From NCBI GenBank assembly GCA_037179335.1, contig JAKZHN010000032.1, forward strand, positions 62,001-126,000: DNA of 64,000 nucleotides, in the 5' to 3' direction. The DNA is from Cyclaneusma minus. Its lineage: Eukaryota > Ascomycota > Leotiomycetes > Marthamycetales > Marthamycetaceae. The position numbers and the translations under genes are program-made. The first letter of the stretch is position 1. Each line of letters opens with the position of its first letter. The notes beneath the pieces were generated by a model, which did no database searches, was not told the DNA's origin, and was given only the letters and a program-made list of their open reading frames with translations. Positions 10,142 to 20,303 of the stretch are shown here, one piece after another.

Positions 10142-12291
10142 ATGATGGACAATGTCCACATCTCGAAACGACGTCGCTTGACCCGCGAGCGGCGTATCGG
10201 GTCCGAAGCTGACTCATACGAGGGCGAAGCTGATATCCTCACTCCAATCCCCCACACTTTCGAGGAACATCGGGTTGGAGCACCACCTCTGCTTCAGCTG
10301 CCACTCGAAACTGCGGTCCTTGAGAAAGGCGATGCTTATGAGAAGTGCGAGGATGAGACATTTCAACGCCAAATCGAGAAGATACTGGAGTAAGTTCAGT
10401 TTTGTTCTGGAATTTGAATCCTAGGTTCCCTACTTAAGTTAACAAAAACTAATTGTTTAATTAGAGACTACGGCTCCAAGGCGAGGAGCGGGCCTTAGTG
10501 CTTCGTTTCACGGAACTCACGCCAGCAGAAGATGGAGTTGTTACTCTCTGCATTCGAACCGAAGAAGGTGCCCCGTTCGTTGAAGCTTCTCAGCGAAAGT
10601 GTGTGGCCGAGCTCTTCAAACTTTTCAACAAAACCCACAACCTTGCGGTGACTATCGAACTCATCGGCCACAAATTCTACGCAACGAGAAGCATCGCTTG
10701 TATCGAAGCACAACACCCCTTTCTCTCGACTTGGACTACTGGTTTCTATCAGACCTTCACGAATATCTTGGATGAAGACGGGAAACTCGGTGGCCATATA
10801 TGCTCCATGGATCCCCTCCGACTTGGCTTCAACTTGCAAGATCCATCGCAGAATCCGATTGTGGTGTCCATCACTGTCGACCGAACTGTGGACCCCCCGG
10901 CTTGGAAAAAGGCCAGAGGAAAGATGATGGAAGCATTGGGCCGCGCTAATTTGCTGGAGGAAGGCATCGAAGTCGAATTCGAACGCGGGGAGGTTGTGTT
11001 CGGTGCCGCAGACGAACCAGACAAACGGGTTGCACCAACGTTCACAGACATGACCCCGGAACAGGCTGCGTGCACCGACATTCGGCCGGGCAGCTCAATC
11101 TCGAGCGGCACGCGACAAGCTCCAGGACCCCATCCTCAATACTCAGGGACAGCAGGGCCGGTGATGGAAATCATCAAGTCCAGTACTGAGGAGGTGTTGG
11201 GGACCGTTGTCCTCACCAATCATCACGTGGTGAGAGCGACATTGGACGGTTGCAAGCTGCCTACTCATGTGGTCTCTAATGGTAAGGAAAAAGAAGTATG
11301 GTCGGACCCAACGGCCGGCTCTTTATTAGAAAGTAAGTCATTCTCAAGCTTTGTCTGTCATACATATCAGCGTTGGAGTGAAAGTCTAACATCAGTTTTA
11401 GCGATCGACCGAGATGGCTACTGGCAGCCGCAGCAGACGGGCGGACTTAAGCCCCAGGTTTCGAAGCAAGTGTTCCGCTCGCCCTCTCTCCGCAAGATCC
11501 AGCAGACTATCGAGACGAGGAAATCGCAGCTGGCCAAGAACATTGAAGAAAGTAGGGACCCGAATCAATACGAAGATGTTAGGGAAACATGGAGAGAGAT
11601 ATTGCCAGCGACCAGAGCTTCTTGAAGGTATTGGAAGATCCAAACTCTGTTCAGGAGTTGGGGAGCATCTTCTATAGCGGTGGCTTGAGTCGAAAGCATA
11701 CGGGGTTGGGCCGGCTGGACGTTGCGGCGATTGCCATCGAGGGTGAAGCATCGAGGAAAGCTTCTAATGACGTAGGACTCTCTGTGATATGTAGCTCGGA
11801 ATATACTGACATGTCTACAGATCGGTCATAGGAGGGCAGACTGGCCAGACAAAGACAACCGGCCGGCTGCAAACGGCATCAAACGAATCAACATGAGCTT
11901 CGGAAAGGACGCAGATGCTCACAAGGGGAGTGTTTTCAAGATCGGAAGCATGACCGGCTGTAGCAACGGGACGGTGCGTGCCAAGGCGATTCATGGTGTT
12001 TGGTTTCCGTTTCACGCCCACCGCAATGACCGCAGTACTGAAATTGCGGTGGTGGGTGAATCCGGGCTGCATCATCCTCCTTTCAGCTGGAAGGGAGATT
12101 CGGGTGCTGCAGTTTTTGACAAGGTTGGAAATTGGCTGGGATTGGTGTATGGTGGCCAAACAAAGCTGAACACCCTACAACCAATGACTTATGTTGTCCC
12201 AGCGTGGGCCATTTTGGAGGATGTCAAGAGGTTTAGCAATAACAAGATCGAGCTCCGGCTAAAGGGCTGGCAGGCCACAGCTGGACGATGA
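10142..12291 (+). pseudogene. Trypsin-like serine protease-fold protein with an apparent frameshift
   Basis: About 650 aa over exons 10142-10389, 10467-11332, 11402-11771 and 11821-12291. The C-terminal half resembles a chymotrypsin/trypsin-like domain. A likely catalytic His lies in LTNHHVV (about 11214), a candidate Asp in GRLDVAAIAI (about 11715) and the nucleophile Ser in GDSGAAVFD (about 12105), followed by GLVYGGQ. There is no signal peptide, and the N-terminus (KRRRLTRERR) looks nuclear or cytosolic. The upstream 300 residues have no recognised domain. The third exon enters in one frame (...YEDVRETWREI) and must leave in another (RDIASDQSFLKVLEDP). No GT-AG intron fits between 11556 and 11625, so one base is lacking (or two are extra) near a GA-repeat. 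This is either a real lesion or an assembly error; if the latter, the gene is intact. Such proteins are common, fast-evolving hypotheticals in Dothideomycetes. Confidence 0.6.
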
Positions 12292-12566
12292 GGATAAATG
12301 AGAGGTGGTGAAGCCTTTGTAGATTATCATGACACTTGCGATCCTTTCATGCATCTACGTGAATCAAATGATTCAAATCTGCCACGGGCTCTATATGCAT
12401 CTTCTGTGACGGATGCTACATTTGGGGCTCGCGTTACTGTAGAAACCGCCTGTGTTTGGATCATCCTGAAGCTCCCCCAAGACTCCCCCACCTTTCACCA
12501 TGCACCGACGTCTCTTGATCGTCTTATGTGGTGATCGCATTCCGTCTTCATTCCACCGAAGCAACA

Positions 12567-14503
12567 ATGGCTCCTCATCCTCCATTCCTCTACGATTATG
12601 ACCCTATCAGAGATGAAAAGCGACACAGCTTCGATCCCAAAGCTGTATCGCGTGCCAGCTTGGCAGTCAAGCCCGAAAGACCTAAACATGAAGGTCCCTT
12701 GCTTAACCTCAATCACCATCCTGAGTACGTCCCAAGCTCCAAGAAGTCTGTGCTGCTGTGCCCGGAACTGAACAGAACCTCCTTGCAGCTCCTATGTGAT
12801 CCTGCCGTACGGAAACACCAATGCCAAGCCTATGAATCCGCAGACAAGATCCAGAATTGTCAGGATGCGAATCATTCAGTTGCTGTTGAGGTGTCTCGAG
12901 TTGTTGGCTGCGTGTGGGATGTTGGTACTGGCTATCTTACTTACCCATATTCAGGCTTCTGCTGTTTGGCTTATACGCATTCCGGTAAGTTCGTCGCATC
13001 GTATCAGCTTATATGATAACTAACAACCTCCAGGCTGGTATCGCGATTCTCCACACCGTGTACTCGATATTCCACCACTCACGGAAAGCTTCGAAACGGA
13101 CGGCAGCCTCCTCAGCTTCCTACCAGCTATTTTCTGCCGGCTTTGACGCTTGCCTGATTCCGTTCTATACTTTTGACGCACTGTTAGGCGCATCGCAGTA
13201 TACGCTGTCATTGAAGGGAGCAGGCCAAGACGGAGAATGGTCCAGTCTACTAGCTGGAGGCCAGGCCTTGACGCCAGATCTCTCGAAAGCCTTATTCCTA
13301 GATGCCGTGGTGGCTGGAGGTCTGCATCTGATTTCTCTCGCCATATCCATCTATCTCGCTACCGTCTTCCGCAAAATCGCCAAGCTACCTCCTGACTACA
13401 ATCCACTCGAAGAGAACTTGACATCTCACGCCCACAAACGAAATAAGTCGTCGATATCAACCATAACGTTCGAGGAGAAGAGGCTTTCGGAGCCTCTGGA
13501 AAGCAAGCGCAGGTCGGGTGCTCCTTACGAAGATCTTTCTCGACCGCCGACCATCCCTTTTATGCACACGCGTCAGGGCTCTACCGACTCCTTTTCCGTC
13601 TATTCGACGCCTCCAGCTTCCCGAGACGGACGCGCCGACCTCCCAAGCGCCCAGCGACGCTCCTATCTCGCAAACAAGAGCCCTCACTCCTCCGTCACGG
13701 GTCCCAAACGTCAATCTCGACCCTCCTCTCCCGCCAAGCATGTAACATACTCTGAAGTTCCCATGTCTGAGTCACCTCGCTGTTCCCAGCATTCTGACGG
13801 CGTCAAGGATGCCTGGTTTGCCGACCCCAACGTCAACAGTAAACCAAACGACACTCGAGGCAGGAATCTGATTCCCCAAAGCCCTACGAAAGGAGGGCGC
13901 CGCGGAAACTACCAACCAGTCACTCAACCCTACGATGAGAATGAATCCGACGACGGTGAAGTTGCAAGGCCAAGATCAAGCACTGGCCCCTATCCGCACT
14001 TCGAACGACCACTCGACACTCCACCCCCAATCCCCCGCCACGCCCAACGCCCACGCAACACTGCTGGACCGGCATTATCAGAGATAGATCTGAACGCTTC
14101 AAGCGACATCACCGACCATCCGCTCGCTGCAGCCCAAACCCAGCCCAGCTACGATGGCATCGAAAACAACGAGAACCACGACGGCCGAACCCCTGAGCGC
14201 AAAAAGTCCGATATCTCCTTCAAAGCCAAATACTACGGCGAGCTGAAAGCGCGCACGCCGCCCATCATGATCGGCGAAGAGCGCAAAATGAACGGACCGA
14301 GCAACATGACCAAAGAACAGCTAAGGCTCACGAGACCAAGGCAGCCGTCGGATATGAGCGAGCAGCGGCAGGTCTCCTCGGGCAATGATTTTGGGGGGAG
14401 AAGGGAAGTTAGCGGGAAATTGGCGGAGGAAGGACGGGCCGGGAGGGATGCGAAGGGCTTTGGTGCGAGGTTTAGGAAGGTAAGCGGGCTGGCTTTTAAT
14501 TAG
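12567..14503 (+). CDS. Uncharacterised four-helix membrane protein with long disordered tail
   Basis: No named family recognised. Exons 12567-12724, 12789-12984 and 13034-14503 (607 aa), introns of 64 and 49 nt, all in phase. A short N-terminus (MAPHPPFLYDYDPIRDEKRH) is followed by about four hydrophobic segments near residues 80-103, 110-130, 140-165 and 205-230. The last includes GGLHLISLAISIYLATVF. The remaining 370 residues are hydrophilic and rich in Ser, Pro, Arg and Asp, with many SP/TP and RRxS-like sites, so probably a phosphorylated cytosolic tail. The architecture resembles conserved fungal membrane proteins of unknown role. The start was chosen at the ATG directly before MAPHPP because upstream in-frame sequence is less protein-like. 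Function not inferred. Confidence 0.75.
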
Positions 14504-15988
14504 GGTGGACTGGGATGGGGTTCTACGATTCACATAGCTGTTGGATTAGTCAAGGAGAGGCATTAATCTGAAATTATGGCATGATGAGAATATGCTATTA
14601 AACGAATGACTCGGCGTACCGGCACACCCATATTTATTGATGGCTCATCTAAAACCTCCTGCGGTTTAGTATCTAAGCTCTATTTATTTGACTATGGCTC
14701 TCTCCAGGTAGGATGACAGTTTTGAAACCGCCTTCTGGCGCAGTGGTAATGAACAGCACTGCGCTGGCCAGCCTTTTTTAAGGCAGTGGATTTGAATCCC
14801 GCAAAAGGCACCACCCTTATTTTTCAATAGTCAGAAAGGTTTTATTCTAGGCTAGGGCTTACTTAATTACCGCCCTAGCTGGCTCCATACTAATTAATAA
14901 ACACAGCATTTCCCTATTGTAATAGAGCTCTCCGCCCTGCAACGACGTATTCGATTCGTTACCTCGAATTTCTCGTCCTAAACCATTTTTTCAACAACCC
15001 GTTTTGGCCTAGGTATTGTGCTCCAAGTTTAAAAGCCTCTTGGGGCCTTTGGCAGCAGACTAGCAATGGGGTAATTCCCGCCTTAATCTACAAACACCCG
15101 TATACGCTACTTAATGTGCTCGACGCCATACGGGCACTATAAATCGATAACGACCAAGGCATTAGGGACGCCGAGAAATCCCCTTTTCCGCCAGCCCTGG
15201 GAGTTAACCGGGGGGGGGACTGGCATATAAAAAAGGTGCGCTAAAAAGGGCCTTTTGGATATGGCTTTTAAAAATGGTATTTCAGCCTTAGGCTTGGAGC
15301 CTGGCTTGGGGGCCTTTAGTAGAGGATTGGATTGCCCGGGGAATTAGAATTATAGTTGAATAGGATTATAATCTATTGGCCTTACGCAAGACAGAAAAGA
15401 AATCTGTTGCAGAGGCTGGCTAGCCCTATACCCAGCACTAGTTGTACCCCTAGCTCACCTCTTGTAAAACAATAAAAACGAAACAATCACCCAGTCTTAA
15501 AACCTACCAGTCACAATGGGGTGGCTTGATTGACCACTCTTCTCTTTAAACTCTAAAGTCACTTCCAGTAATTCAACTACTCGGATGACTTCCAAGAAGC
15601 TGGTTCAATTCTCATTCTCAAGATACAGATTGGGTCTTCTGCGGTGATTTGTCCTTTTTCCGCGTTGGGCGTTACTCCTAACTAAGGTACTTGGTTTTCT
15701 CTGATTCACATAGCTTCAAGCTTGAAACAGACGGCCATATGTAGACTTTATTTCTTCCTTCCACAGTAGAGTAGACAGTAGACCAGTAAAGTTACATTCA
15801 AAGCAGCCTCCTAAACTCTAAAGCTTAGCAGCTTGCTCTGTCTAGTGAATCCGAACTCGAAATCCGAGAACGCCGGCAATCGAAATGGATATAGGTGCTA
15901 ACTCCTAGAGAATCAGTCGTATGCGCCATAAACACCTCAGAACCAGAAAACCGATGCCGCATCCTAACGCCAGAAACTTGATAGCCGT
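14504..15988. other. Gene-free stretch with decayed repeat DNA
   Basis: 1.5 kb between convergent genes. It holds the tRNA-like relic at 14730-14810. From about 14830 to 15500 it looks like degenerate transposon-type DNA: AT-richer than its neighbours, rich in TTA/TAA words, every frame interrupted. One plus-strand stretch near 15115-15180 (ALNVLDAIRAL-like, then QGIRDAEK) faintly recalls the helix-turn-helix start of pogo/Fot1-type transposases, but this is weak. The last 400 bp probably include the ATG7 3' end. Confidence 0.4.
14730..14810 (+). pseudogene. tRNA-like relic (A-box and B-box present, stems damaged)
   Basis: The sequence starts GCCTTCTGGCGCAGTGGTAA, where TGGCGCAGTGG fits the RNA polymerase III A-box. 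It ends with ATTTGAATCCCGC, close to the B-box GGTTCGAATCC but with C-to-T and G-to-A changes. The ends GCCTTCT and AAAAGGC can pair with one mismatch, giving an acceptor stem, and CACTGC/GCAGTG can pair in the middle. The T-stem pairs only if transitions are reversed. Length 81 with an extra middle segment. It may be a mutated tRNA gene or a tRNA-derived SINE head. Isotype not assigned. Confidence 0.35.
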
Positions 15989-18230
15989 TCAAATCAGCTC
16001 TCCCTCGCCCTCCTCTTCTGCAAGACCCTCATCCTCGTCCCACTCCATATCCGCAGCAGCCGCTTCGGCCTTTCGCTGGACCTCGGCCAAGCCGCTGAGC
16101 TCTGCAACATAGTCCTTTTCGGTGAGTGCCTTCTTGACAAAGTCCCAGCCGTCCTTGTTGTAAGCGTCCACCACCTTCAACGAACACGCGGAGCAGCAGT
16201 CGTAGGACTGGCCTTTGATGATCATGTTTTGGAAGTTGGCGAGAAAGCCACGGATTTGGTGGGGTACGAGGCCAAGAGCGTGGTCCTGTGGGTCTCGTTC
16301 GTAAGATACGGCTCCCGATGACTGGTTTGGAGACTGCTTGGGAGCAGGGGCCAGGGAGCCGAGGGGGTGTTGAAGAACTGATGTTAGGAGCTCGACTAGT
16401 AGGGCCGAAGCGATCGCTGCAATACCGGGTCGAGTCACAGTACACTGCTGGTCCAGGGTCTGATCTTTCACGGACTAAAAGCCGTTAGCGAGAGGAAGCC
16501 AGAAAACACAGGAAGAAACTTACGTCTGCTGGGGCAACAACATCATTGCAGAAATAACAGCCAAGTGCAGCCTCGCCGCCACCTGGAGGTGCAACGCCAT
16601 GCCTCATAACGACATACGTATCAAAGCCCAATGCAGCATTCATCACGAGCTTTCCAGCTGCTTTTCCCATCAGAGTCGGCAGCCATCTGCTCTCCCGCGT
16701 ATCCATTAGCAGAAAGATGGCGTCGTGGCTCTCGATAAGCGTCTGTAAGACTTCGAAATCTGCCTTCGTCTTTGTTTCGTCCATGATTGGATGACCGAGC
16801 ATTGGAACAGACATTACGTGACCAGTACTGTCGACACCGGGGTAGATCTCTTGAAGCGCTTCAGCGGCGCGGTACGCCTTGTCTGCTCCACCTTCAAGAC
16901 AGTCCTTGAAATCAAATAAGGGCTGGCGCACAGGATTCGAAAACGAGACCTTCCCATTGTCAACGAATGTGATCTTGCGCACGCCCCATCCCATGAGATT
17001 CCGCGACACATAGCTTCCAAGTGTACCGGCCCCGAGAAGAAGACACTTGGTTCCTTTGATCTTGTCCAAGTCCAACGAGGGACTGATCCGCCACTTCATA
17101 AGCTTGAGGTTAAGATCGACTGACTGATCTGCAAGCCTCTCAGGATCCATGTATTGAGACAAGTCGGTCAACCTGGGGGCCAGTTTTCCCGCACTATTGC
17201 GCTCCCAACCCGTGACTTTGGGCATCTGTGGACCAGTCGAATTCGTAGCAGCATCTGGTGCTGACTGTGCGGGTGGGGACGAAGTGTCGGTTTCCAGCTT
17301 CAGAATGATACTCCTTGCCTCGTGACGCTTCGCATGAATGTCTCTATAGCAGATTATCTGGACGTTCTGCAACTTGTAGCGCTGCCTAATCAGGATGAGC
17401 AGATTCCTCAGCATCCAGCCTGGTGCCTGTGCATAAGTCGACGGATCCACGAAAGCGACGTATTGGTCAGCGGGCTCCACACCAGCGAAGAAGCCGGTCT
17501 CGAAGTCGCGGAGAGAGCCCACATCCCACTCGAACCCAATGTCCACTCCTGGGCTTGACGGCCGCTCAGAAACGTCCGATTTGTCTGTAGCCTCCGATTT
17601 CTCTGCGCGGACCTTCTTGGCTAGGAAGAAGCCGTGTTCTCGACTGTCGACACTGTATTTCCAGGTCCCGACTCGCTCCACAAGCGCGGTGGTTTCCTGG
17701 CCGGTGAACCTCTCTGCCGGGCTGCTTCTCTTCCATTTCAGATCTGAATGCAGAGCTGGGAAGCCGAACCAGTAGTGGAACTTGTACTTCTTGAGGTCGG
17801 CATACGAGAGGATGGTGAAGGAGGTGAGTAGAGACGGCACGGAGTAGATGGTGCCGTCCACAATCGCATCCCAGATCTGGCGACCAGCGGTTTGGAGCAT
17901 AGCAGTCTTGTCCGTATTCCTGAAATCCTCGATCGTGTTCACGTTCTTGATGATACCCTCAGCGCGAGTGTAGCCTGCGGGCACCCTGGAAAGGTCAGTC
18001 TATGTGAGTAGGCGGCGCAGTCCAGGGAGAGCATACTGGTTGTTTGTCAAGGCATTTCCTAGAACCTGCATGCGACAACTGGCCTCGGGCGCAATGGCCT
18101 TGGGTTCGTACAGACCCAAGACGCGGCGCGCTGAGTCGTCGAGACGATCATGGTCAATCTTCAGGGTGGACAGAGCAGAGTAGAACGGCAGCTCAATCTC
18201 GGAGGCCCACGGCGCATATTGCAGTGCCAT
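15989..18230 (-). CDS. ATG7: Autophagy E1-like activating enzyme Atg7
   Basis: E1-like enzyme that activates Atg8 and Atg12 for lipidation and conjugation; cytosolic and essential for autophagosome formation. Exons 18037-18230, 16524-17985 and 15989-16474 (713 aa), introns of 51 and 49 nt, all in phase. The N-terminal domain opens with LQYAPWASEIELPFYSALS. The adenylation domain has the nucleotide loop LLLGAGTLGSYVSRNL and the following VDNGKVSFSNPVRQPLF. The catalytic Cys is expected at residue 563 in QTLDQQCTVTRPG, just after the last junction. The very acidic C-terminus (EWDEDEGLAEEEGEG) matches the tail that binds Atg8. The start at 18230 is preferred to an upstream in-frame Met because family members begin MALQYAPW. 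Head to head with DCD1. Confidence 0.96.
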
Positions 18231-18535
18231 GACTGCGGCTGGTGATGCGCGGTGCTGTGCGGTGTTGTTCAAAAGGTGTCGCGGTCAATTATGGCGGGCG
18301 TGTTTGGTAGGGCGCGTAGTTGAAGGTGGGGTTTAGTGGAGGCTGAGCAGAGGGTTCAGGTCAAGCGCTCGGCTGCTGAGGGTACCTGCTGATGACGATG
18401 TGTGCCCCGCATGAGGCAGCGGACCAGGTGCACGGACTTCCCCTGGTTGCCTTGCGCGCAAGGCTGAAACGCCAAAACTTAACTGAAGCATGGAAGAGGG
18501 TTCACAAGCGCCCTTCAATACCCACAACCGACATC
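18231..18535. promoter_or_regulatory. Short bidirectional promoter, ATG7 / DCD1
   Basis: Only 305 bp separate the two start codons, so both promoters overlap or share a nucleosome-depleted region. No TATA box was recognised. Confidence 0.5.
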
Positions 18536-19643
18536 ATGCTGATTGGTCTTTGCGGAGGTGCATCATCCAGTGTGGCCACCTCGTCCGGCAACACTGCCTA
18601 CTGACACAACTGGTAGGCATCTGTGCCGGGAAGAGCACCGTCGCCGAATACCTGGTCGAGCACCATGCCTTCACTCCCCTCCATCTCTCCACCCAGTCCA
18701 GCTCCGACGGACCCCGCGAGCACACCTTTGCCAAAATCGAGGACCTGGTCGATTTCGTGACGCTGCGATGGCGAGAACGCTGGGTCACCACCGACATCTA
18801 CAACGAAGCCAGCCTCGACCTGCTGATGCGCCGGCCTTTCTTCATTCTGATCAGCGTCGATGCTCCAGTCAGCGTGCGATGGGAAAGATTCAAGAAGCGT
18901 GTCACTAGCAGCCAAGAAAGCCTGCCCGACGATCTGACACTGGAGGCCTTCCTCGCCCGCTCAGACGAGCATCTCTACAATCCTGCCTCCGGTCTCCTCC
19001 CTCTGATTTCTCGAGCCACTGTACGCCTCCTGAATACGTCTTCGGATCTGGCACATCTATATGCAACATTGGGCAAGCTTGATCTGACCAACGAAGACCG
19101 GCTGCGACCGAGCTGGGACCAGTATTTCATGCAACTTGCATCTCTAGCTGCCCAGCGGAGCAACTGCATGAAGCGACGAGTCGGCTGTGTCTTGGTTGCG
19201 CAGAAACGTGTGATAAGTACCGGCTACAATGGAACTCCTCGAGGGCTAAGGAATTGCGGCGAAGGAGGCTGTCCAAGGTGTAATGAGGGTCAGGGATCTG
19301 GGCTTGGCCTAGCGACTTGCCTTTGCATACACGCCGAAGAGAATGCTCTACTGGAAGCTGGACGCGAAAGAATCCGCAAAGGCGCCATTCTATACTGCGA
19401 TACTTGTCCATGCTTGACTTGTAGTATCAAGATCGCCCAGGTGGGCATCAGCGAGGTTGTATATACCCAGGGATACAGTATGGACGGACAAACTGCAGCT
19501 GTCTTCAAGGAGGCGGGCGTACGGCTTCGCCAGTTTTCTCCGGTAGGTTCCCCGGACCCCATTTAAGTTCGAGCCGAGGCTGACTGCTTTGCTCTCAGCC
19601 CCCCAATGGTTTGATTCATCTCGAAAAGCCGACATTTTACTGA
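18536..19643 (+). CDS. DCD1: Deoxycytidylate (dCMP) deaminase
   Basis: Zinc enzyme converting dCMP to dUMP, the feeder reaction for thymidylate synthesis. Exons 18536-18557, 18617-19542 and 19599-19643 (330 aa). The 22-nt first exon joins to give MLIGLCGGICAGKSTVAEYL, an N-terminal P-loop-like segment found in fungal Dcd1. Zinc ligands and the catalytic Glu are in CIHAEENALL and DTCPCLTCSIKIAQ; ISTGYNGTPRG is also conserved. The last intron (19543-19598) is proposed because the spliced end RQFSPPPNGLIHL fits the family better than the read-through end at 19566. The read-through remains possible. Divergent from ATG7. Confidence 0.92.
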
Positions 19644-20303
19644 ATCAGAAGCGCTGCTGTGTTTACAATAGTTGGGGCAATGCTCCGTCAGAAGCTGAGA
19701 AGAAAAGACCGTAGTCGACCCATACAGGATTCTCCGCATCTGCTATAGCTCTGAATACGAGCCACTATCCACCCTCAATGTTGCGAGTTGCCGGCCCAGA
19801 TTTTTTTGATAATCTGTGCTTTCTAGGCGACCCATGCTTGCGCCCAAAGAAAGCGATGAGTTCTCTTCACTGTGGCAGAGCCGGTTCCAAACTCATCACA
19901 TCAGAGCTTCACGTGTTGAATTAACTTTAAAAGGGGCATAAGATCACACAAACTACAGAGAAAGCTTCGAATCGCTGCCATAGGTATCATCGTGCTGTTT
20001 GCCCGTCCAAATGAAGCAGGCGCCCGACCTGACCCTAACGCCACTATGCAGCCCTCGCGATAAAACGACGAGTTTATAGCCGGAACGCAGATTGCGCCCT
20101 TTGGGAGCGTTTGGCCAACCCAGCCAGTAGTGTCGTCTTCATCATCTCCGCCGCTTGTCACACACCCAGCAATCAACTGTTCTCTTACTTTACGGGCTGT
20201 ATCCAAAAGCAGGACGGGTCATAGAAATCGTAAACCATCTTCCCCCACCTAGTAGGCATTGCTCAAATACAAGACCACCCCTGCACAGGCACGCCTTCTA
20301 GAC
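19644..20303. other. Convergent intergenic region, nothing recognised
   Basis: 660 bp between the stops of DCD1 and ROM2, expected to hold both 3' untranslated regions. One minus-strand open frame (19901-20206) has no protein-like features. No repeat or RNA gene was seen. Confidence 0.45.
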
